Below are positions 60,226 to 64,000 of a DNA stretch of 64,000 nucleotides, in pieces. The notes beneath the pieces were generated by a model, which had not been told where the DNA came from, did no database searches, and saw nothing but the letters and a program-made list of their open reading frames with translations. Numbering within the stretch: position 1 is the stretch's first letter; every line of letters starts with the position of its first letter. Both the position numbers and the translations under genes were made by a program. Origin of the DNA: Actinoplanes ianthinogenes (lineage in GTDB: Bacteria > Actinomycetota > Actinomycetes > Mycobacteriales > Micromonosporaceae); NCBI RefSeq assembly GCF_018324205.1, contig NZ_AP023356.1, positions 6,945,501 through 7,009,500 of the forward strand, in the 5' to 3' direction.

Positions 60226-60687
60226 GTGGTGGCGTCGCTGTTGTTCCTGATGTTCCTCGCGGTGCTCGCCGCCGTCGCACGGGAGCGACGCAAGCGGCGG
60301 GCGTTCGCCGAGGACGGTCCCACCTTCGAGTGCCGGATCCGGGCCGCCGGCCGGTCCCCGCAGGGCTGGCGCCGGCTGAGCCGGAGCTGGTCCCGCTGGG
60401 TGTGGGCGCGCTGGTCCGGCGAGGTGCTGGTGATCCGGCGCGGACCGGTCTTCGACCGGACGGTCCGGCTCGCCGCACAGGTCACGCCGAAAGGCGTCTA
60501 CGTGCTTCCGCTCCACGAGGGGCGCAAGTGCGGGCGCAACCCGATAGCGGTGCGGCTGCGGACGGCCGACGGCGCGGTGATCGAGGTGGCCGCCCACGCG
60601 GCGGCCCGCACCGAGCTGGTCGGGATGTACGTCGCCGCGGCGTTCAGCGACCTCCCTCGGGCGCCGGTCCGGCGCCCCGAGAACTGA
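60226..60687 (+). CDS. DUF2550-like membrane-anchored protein
   Basis: 153-residue protein with one N-terminal membrane segment (VASLLFLMFLAVLAAVARER) and a cytoplasmic beta domain (ECRIRAAGRSPQGWRRLSRS; ARWSGEVLVIRRGPVFDRTV; TADGAVIEVAAHAAARTELV). The topology and the strand pattern resemble DUF2550 proteins of actinomycetes. GTG 60226 is followed by another GTG; GAGGGG lies upstream. It is 16 bp before DUF7144 copy 4. Confidence 0.65.
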   Translation: MVASLLFLMFLAVLAAVARERRKRRAFAEDGPTFECRIRAAGRSPQGWRRLSRSWSRWVWARWSGEVLVIRRGPVFDRTVRLAAQVTPKGVYVLPLHEGRKCGRNPIAVRLRTADGAVIEVAAHAAARTELVGMYVAAAFSDLPRAPVRRPEN

Positions 60688-60703
60688 GACGAAGGGATTC
60701 GAC

Positions 60704-61144
60704 ATGGCAGACGTGAGGGATCAGGAGACTCCTTACATCCCGCCCTCGGCGCACCGGGAACCCACCGCGTGGGTCGGCATGGTGGTGTTCGCCGGCGTCA
60801 TGCTGTTGCTGATGGGCGGCTTCCAGGCCATCGAGGGCCTGGTCGCCATCTTCAAGGACGAGTACTACGTCGCCACCAACTCCGGTCTGGTGCTGACCTT
60901 CGACTACACCACCTGGGGCTGGACCCACCTGCTGCTCGGCATCATCGCGGTGCTGGCCGGCATCGGGGTGTTCCTCGGGCAGATGTGGGCCCGGGTGGTC
61001 GGCATCATCGTCGCCGCGGTGAGCGCCCTGGCGAACCTGATGTTCCTCCCGGCGTACCCGATCTGGTGCACCATCATGATCGCCACCGACGTGCTGATCA
61101 TCTACGCCCTGTCGGTGCACGGCCGCGAGGTCCGGTACCGCTGA
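60704..61144 (+). CDS. DUF7144 family membrane protein (copy 4)
   Basis: 146-residue four-TM protein. Landmarks: GMVVFAGVMLLLMGGFQAIE, YTTWGWTHLLLGIIAVLAGI and IIYALSVHGREVRYR. It is the clearest representative of the family in the window. ATG 60704 has Shine-Dalgarno CGAAGGGA. Last gene of the run from the M48 protease, closed by a terminator. Confidence 0.87.
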   Translation: MADVRDQETPYIPPSAHREPTAWVGMVVFAGVMLLLMGGFQAIEGLVAIFKDEYYVATNSGLVLTFDYTTWGWTHLLLGIIAVLAGIGVFLGQMWARVVGIIVAAVSALANLMFLPAYPIWCTIMIATDVLIIYALSVHGREVRYR

Positions 61145-61151
61145 CCACTGT

Positions 61152-61182
61152 GGGGCCCGGCCGACCGCCGGGCCCCCATTTT
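61152..61182 (+). terminator. Intrinsic terminator after DUF7144 copy 4
   Basis: A 10-bp perfect stem (GGGGCCCGGC, 61152-61161, with 61167-61176), five-base loop and CATTTT tail, eight bases after the stop codon. Confidence 0.88.
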
Positions 61183-61199
61183 GCCTTGAGGGGGCGTAA

Positions 61200-61736
61200 A
61201 TGGGACGAAAAGCCGGTTGGCTGGCCCTGGTCGCCGGGGTGCTCGCCCTGGTGCTGGGGATCATCGCGTTCGCCTGGCCGTCGGCCACGCTGAAGGTGGT
61301 CGGCTTCCTGTTCGGACTGAATCTGCTGATCGTGGGCGTGATCCGGGTCCTCCAGTTCGCGTTCACCCCGGACGCGCCGGTGGCCGGGCGGGTGCTCGGC
61401 GTCATCTTCGGCGTGCTGGTCGGCCTGCTGGGCATCCTCTGCATGCGCAACCTGGCCGGCTCGGTGACACTGCTGCTGGTCATCGTGGCGCTGGGCTGGC
61501 TTCTGGAGGGCCTCGCCGAGATCTTCACCAGCATCGGCCACCGAGAATCCGGCGCCGGCTGGCGCATCGGCCTGGGCATCTTCGCGGTGCTCGCGGCGAT
61601 CGCGGTGCTGGTCTGGCCGGGGCTGGGCCTGGCGACGTTCGTCTTCATCGGGGCGACGACGCTGTGCTTCGTCGGCATCGGCGGCATCATCGCCGGGATC
61701 GCCGGCCTGCGCTCCCGCGACCCGATCGTCGCATAG
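61200..61736 (+). CDS. HdeD/DUF308 family membrane protein
   Basis: 178-residue protein with six hydrophobic segments arranged as three hairpins, typical of DUF308 (LALVAGVLALVLGIIAFAWP; FGVLVGLLGILCMRN; VALGWLLEGLAEIFTSI; LGIFAVLAAIAVLVWPGLGL). E. coli HdeD is an acid-resistance membrane protein. ATG 61200 with AGGGGG upstream. It is separated from DUF7144 copy 4 by a terminator and ends before a large palindromic repeat array. Confidence 0.85.
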   Translation: MGRKAGWLALVAGVLALVLGIIAFAWPSATLKVVGFLFGLNLLIVGVIRVLQFAFTPDAPVAGRVLGVIFGVLVGLLGILCMRNLAGSVTLLLVIVALGWLLEGLAEIFTSIGHRESGAGWRIGLGIFAVLAAIAVLVWPGLGLATFVFIGATTLCFVGIGGIIAGIAGLRSRDPIVA

Positions 61737-61927
61737 GGGTTCGCGGCTCGGGGAGTCCGGGGATATGCCCGGGCTCCCCTTTCGGCATTTCCATATACGC
61801 AGGTCCGCTGGGGTACGGATCGCATGCTCCCGCGCGGGCCGGGGCCGGCGATCTGGCCGCTGGCGCGTCCAAACCAATCGCCGGCCCCTTCACTGTCCGC
61901 GGCTGGTTCCGGAGATCAACCCCCGGG

Positions 61928-62430
61928 CTGGTCCTGGTGGCCCTATCCCATGCCCGGATAGGGCGTTGGAGGCCAGCCGGACAGTCTCCGGCTGGTGTTC
62001 AGGGCCCTGTCCCGTGCCCGGATAGGGCCGCCAGGACCAGCCGGACAGTCTCCGGCTGGTGTTCAGGGCCCTGTCCCGTGCCCGGATAGGGCCATCAGGA
62101 CCAGCCGGACTGTCTCCGGCTGGTGTTCAGGGCCCTGTCCCGTGCCCGGATAGGGCCACCAGGACCAGCCGGACAGTCTCCGGCTGGTGTTCAGGGCTGT
62201 CCCGTGCCTGGATAGGGCCATCAGGACCAGCCGGACAGTCTCCGGCTGGTGCTCAGGGCCCTATCCCGTACCCGAATAGGGCCACCAGGACCAGCCGGAC
62301 TGTCTCCGGCTGGTGCTCAGGGCCCTGTCCCATGCTCGGATAGGGCCGCCAGGACCAGCCGGACAGTTTCCGGCTGGTGTTCAGGGCCCTGTCCCATGCC
62401 CGGATAGGGCCACCAGGACCAGCCCGGGTT
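61928..62430. repeat. 64-bp palindromic tandem array, seven units plus flanks
   Basis: Units start (CCAGCCGG) at 61973, 62037, 62101, 62165, 62227, 62291 and 62355; the array ends at 62419. The period is 64 bp except one 62-bp unit with a 2-bp deletion. Each unit has two hairpins: CCAGCCGGA/TCCGGCTGG and CCCTGTCC/GGATAGGG inside AGGGCC arms. Changes in the second stem (CCCTATCC against CCCTGTCC) keep pairing through A-T or G-U. The period is not a multiple of three. The array lies between convergent genes. Confidence 0.9.
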
Positions 62431-62443
62431 TGGGACGGCGAAG

Positions 62444-62472
62444 GGCCCGGCGCCTTTCCCGAGCGCCGGGCC
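62444..62472. terminator. Terminator hairpin before the M20 peptidase 3' end
   Basis: A 10-bp stem (GGCCCGGCGC, 62444-62453, with 62463-62472) and nine-base loop (CTTTCCCGA), 16 bases beyond the minus-strand peptidase stop. Confidence 0.75.
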
Positions 62473-62487
62473 TCGTCCCCAGGGGAT

Positions 62488-63825
62488 CTATTTGGTGTAT
62501 CTCTGGAGGAAGAGCGCCTCCGCGAGGGCCAGATTGGCGATCTCGGTCGGGTCGACGCTCTCGTTGGGGGCGTGGATGAGGGCCAGCGGTTCCTCGACGC
62601 CCATCAGTACGATCTCCGCGTCCGGATACGTGTCGGCGAAGACGTTGGACAGGGGGATGGAGCCGCCCTGGCCGAGAGTGCTCATCTCCCGGCCGTAGGC
62701 GTCGCGCATCGCGCCGGCCAGGGCCTGATATGCCGGGCCGCCGGTGCGGGCCTCGAACGGCTGCCCGAGGGCCTCCTTGACGACCTCCACCCGGACGCCC
62801 CACGGCGCGGCCGCGTGCAGGTGGGCGATCAGCGCGTCCTGGGCCTTGACCGCGTCCATGCCCGGCGGCACCCGCAGGTTGAGCCGGGCCCGGGCGTGCG
62901 GCTGGATGGCCGCGGCCGAGCCGACCACCGGCGGGCAGTCGATGCCGAGCACGGTCACCGCCGGACGGGCCCAGATCATGTCCGAGACCGATCCGTCGCC
63001 GAGCAGCTCGACGCCGTCCAGCAGGCCGGCGTCCGACTTGAACTGCGCGGTCGGGTACGGCGCCCCGCCCCAGGTCTGGTCGTGTTCCAGCCCGGCGATG
63101 GTGGTGTTCCCGGCCCGATCGCGCAGCGTGGACAGGATCTGGATGAGCGCCGCCAGCGCGTCCGGGGCGGCGCCGCCGAACATGCCGGAGTGCAGCTCCC
63201 CGTCCAGCGCCGAAACGCTCACCACCACGTTGACCAGGCCACGCAGCGTCACCGTGGTGGCCGGCTGGCCGACCGCCGCGTTGCCGGTGTCGCAGACCAG
63301 GATGGTGTCGGCGCGCAGCAGCTCCGGGTTGCGCACGACGAAGTCCTCCAGCCCGCCGGTGCCCTGCTCCTCGGAACCCTCGACGATCAGTTTCAGGTTC
63401 ACCGGGATGTCGTCGCCGAGCGCCCGCAGCGCGGTCAGGTGCATGACGATGTTGCCCTTGCAGTCGGCGGCGCCCCGGCCGTACCAGCGCCCGCCGACCT
63501 CGGTGAGCTGGAACGGCGGGGTCCGCCAGGCCTGCTCGCCGAGCGGCGGCTGCACGTCGTAGTGCGCGTAGAGCAGCACGGTCGGGGCGTCCGGCCGGCC
63601 GGCCGGACGGTACCCGTAGACCGCCTTGCTCCCGTCACTGGTCTCGTGCAGGCCCAGGTCGGTGAAGCCGACCTGGGCGAAGTGGTCCACCACCCAGGTC
63701 GCCGCGCGCTCGCACTCCTGGGGTGGGAACTGCCGTGGGTCGGCCACCGAGCGGATCGCCACCAGGTCGGCCAGGTCGGCCCGGGCCCGTGGCATCAGCT
63801 CGCTGATGCGCTCTCGCAGCTCCAC
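62488..63825 (-). CDS. M20 family metallopeptidase (dipeptidase)
   Basis: 445-residue cytoplasmic zinc hydrolase of the M20 family. Metal and catalytic motifs: LLYAHYDVQPP (His and Asp), GRGAADCKGNIVMHL (bridging Asp), VEGSEEQGTGG (catalytic Glu-Glu), ILVCDTGNA and a final His in LALIHAPNESVD. A dimerisation lid domain is present in the middle (GELHSGMFGGAAPDALAAL). It should cleave dipeptides or related amides. GTG 63825 is the likely start. The stop of a preceding gene lies 4 bp upstream, suggesting an operon. Confidence 0.92.
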   Translation of the reverse strand: MELRERISELMPRARADLADLVAIRSVADPRQFPPQECERAATWVVDHFAQVGFTDLGLHETSDGSKAVYGYRPAGRPDAPTVLLYAHYDVQPPLGEQAWRTPPFQLTEVGGRWYGRGAADCKGNIVMHLTALRALGDDIPVNLKLIVEGSEEQGTGGLEDFVVRNPELLRADTILVCDTGNAAVGQPATTVTLRGLVNVVVSVSALDGELHSGMFGGAAPDALAALIQILSTLRDRAGNTTIAGLEHDQTWGGAPYPTAQFKSDAGLLDGVELLGDGSVSDMIWARPAVTVLGIDCPPVVGSAAAIQPHARARLNLRVPPGMDAVKAQDALIAHLHAAAPWGVRVEVVKEALGQPFEARTGGPAYQALAGAMRDAYGREMSTLGQGGSIPLSNVFADTYPDAEIVLMGVEEPLALIHAPNESVDPTEIANLALAEALFLQRYTK

Positions 63826-63829
63826 GCTG

Positions 63830-64000
63830 TCACACCTCGGCCTTCTTGACGTCGTCGATGATGTCCTGGAAAGCGTCGATGTACTGCGGGCAGTACACCT
63901 TGATGATCAGCAGCTGGCCCTGGAGGACCCGGTTGTCCACCAGCACCGGACGCAGGCCGGGGCCGGCCGCGCCGTTGGTGAGCATCCCGTACAGGACGCC
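63830..64000 (-). CDS. C-terminal part of an unidentified gene (cut by window end)
   Basis: The visible 56 residues, read from the window edge, begin GVLYGMLTNGAAGPGLRPVL and end YIDAFQDIIDDVKKAEV at TGA 63830. The sequence looks like a real coding region (third-position G/C, mixed helix and strand) but I cannot name a family. It lies 4 bp upstream of the M20 peptidase start on the same strand, so it is probably the first gene of that operon. Confidence 0.6.
   Translation of the reverse strand, partial: GVLYGMLTNGAAGPGLRPVLVDNRVLQGQLLIIKVYCPQYIDAFQDIIDDVKKAEV

Noticed and set aside
62059..62343. Repeat protein read through the 64-bp array
   Set aside because: The period is not a multiple of three, so the reading changes frame each unit, and there is no ribosome site. 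Openness is due to high GC.
61928..62430. CRISPR array
   Set aside because: The units are adjacent tandem copies with no unique spacers between them, each unit is internally palindromic, and no cas gene is present.

Overview
The window is one continuous stretch of very GC-rich DNA with frequent GTG/TTG starts, ATGA/TGATG gene overlaps and strong G/C bias at third codon positions. With its gene families (2-methylisoborneol synthesis, FBP-domain protein, DUF2252, DUF6325, DUF7144, Rv1733c-like protein, large LuxR/LAL regulators) this points to an actinomycete, most likely of the Micromonosporaceae (Actinoplanes-like). I saw no rRNA, tRNA, CRISPR array, insertion sequence or prophage.

Region 1 (1-8 kb) is mixed chromosomal content: a left-truncated PAS histidine kinase, an FBP-domain protein, a PAP2 phosphatase of unusually low GC beside a 46-bp tandem repeat, a CPA1 Na+/H+ antiporter, a GAF histidine kinase, a lipoprotein and a secreted protein.

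Region 2 (8.08-11.56 kb) is a compact three-gene operon closed by a textbook terminator: a family 2B encapsulin shell protein carrying an internal cyclic-nucleotide-binding-like domain, 2-methylisoborneol synthase with a long disordered N-terminus, and geranyl-diphosphate 2-C-methyltransferase. It encodes a protein compartment devoted to the earthy odorant 2-MIB.

Region 3 (11.6-18 kb) holds a GH15 glucoamylase/trehalase-like enzyme, a highly repetitive low-complexity locus (84-bp and 36-bp repeats readable in more than one frame), an aldo/keto reductase and a PLP aminotransferase.

Region 4 (18-61.2 kb) is a large stress/energy-metabolism island: P-type ATPase, glutamate-cysteine-ligase-like protein, SHOCT, DUF6325 and DUF1269 proteins, four DUF7144 membrane proteins, DUF2252, AI-2E-type permease, SulP transporter, GH63-like and GH13 hydrolases, two LAL regulators, two BrkB/YihY proteins, a phosphodiesterase, an arginine deiminase operon (antiporter-arcA-argF-arcC), an Rv1733c-like protein, an MFS pump, a lipid-kinase-like protein, an M48 protease and a K+ channel. 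Fourteen copies of a 17-bp inverted repeat (consensus TCAYCC-N5-GGRTGA) lie upstream of genes throughout this island. I saw none outside it. My reading is that they mark one co-regulated set, in content like the mycobacterial DosR dormancy regulon but with a different operator. This motif is the main new observation.

Region 5 (61.2-64 kb) has a DUF308 protein, a seven-unit 64-bp palindromic tandem array between convergent genes, an M20 dipeptidase and the end of an unidentified gene cut by the window edge.
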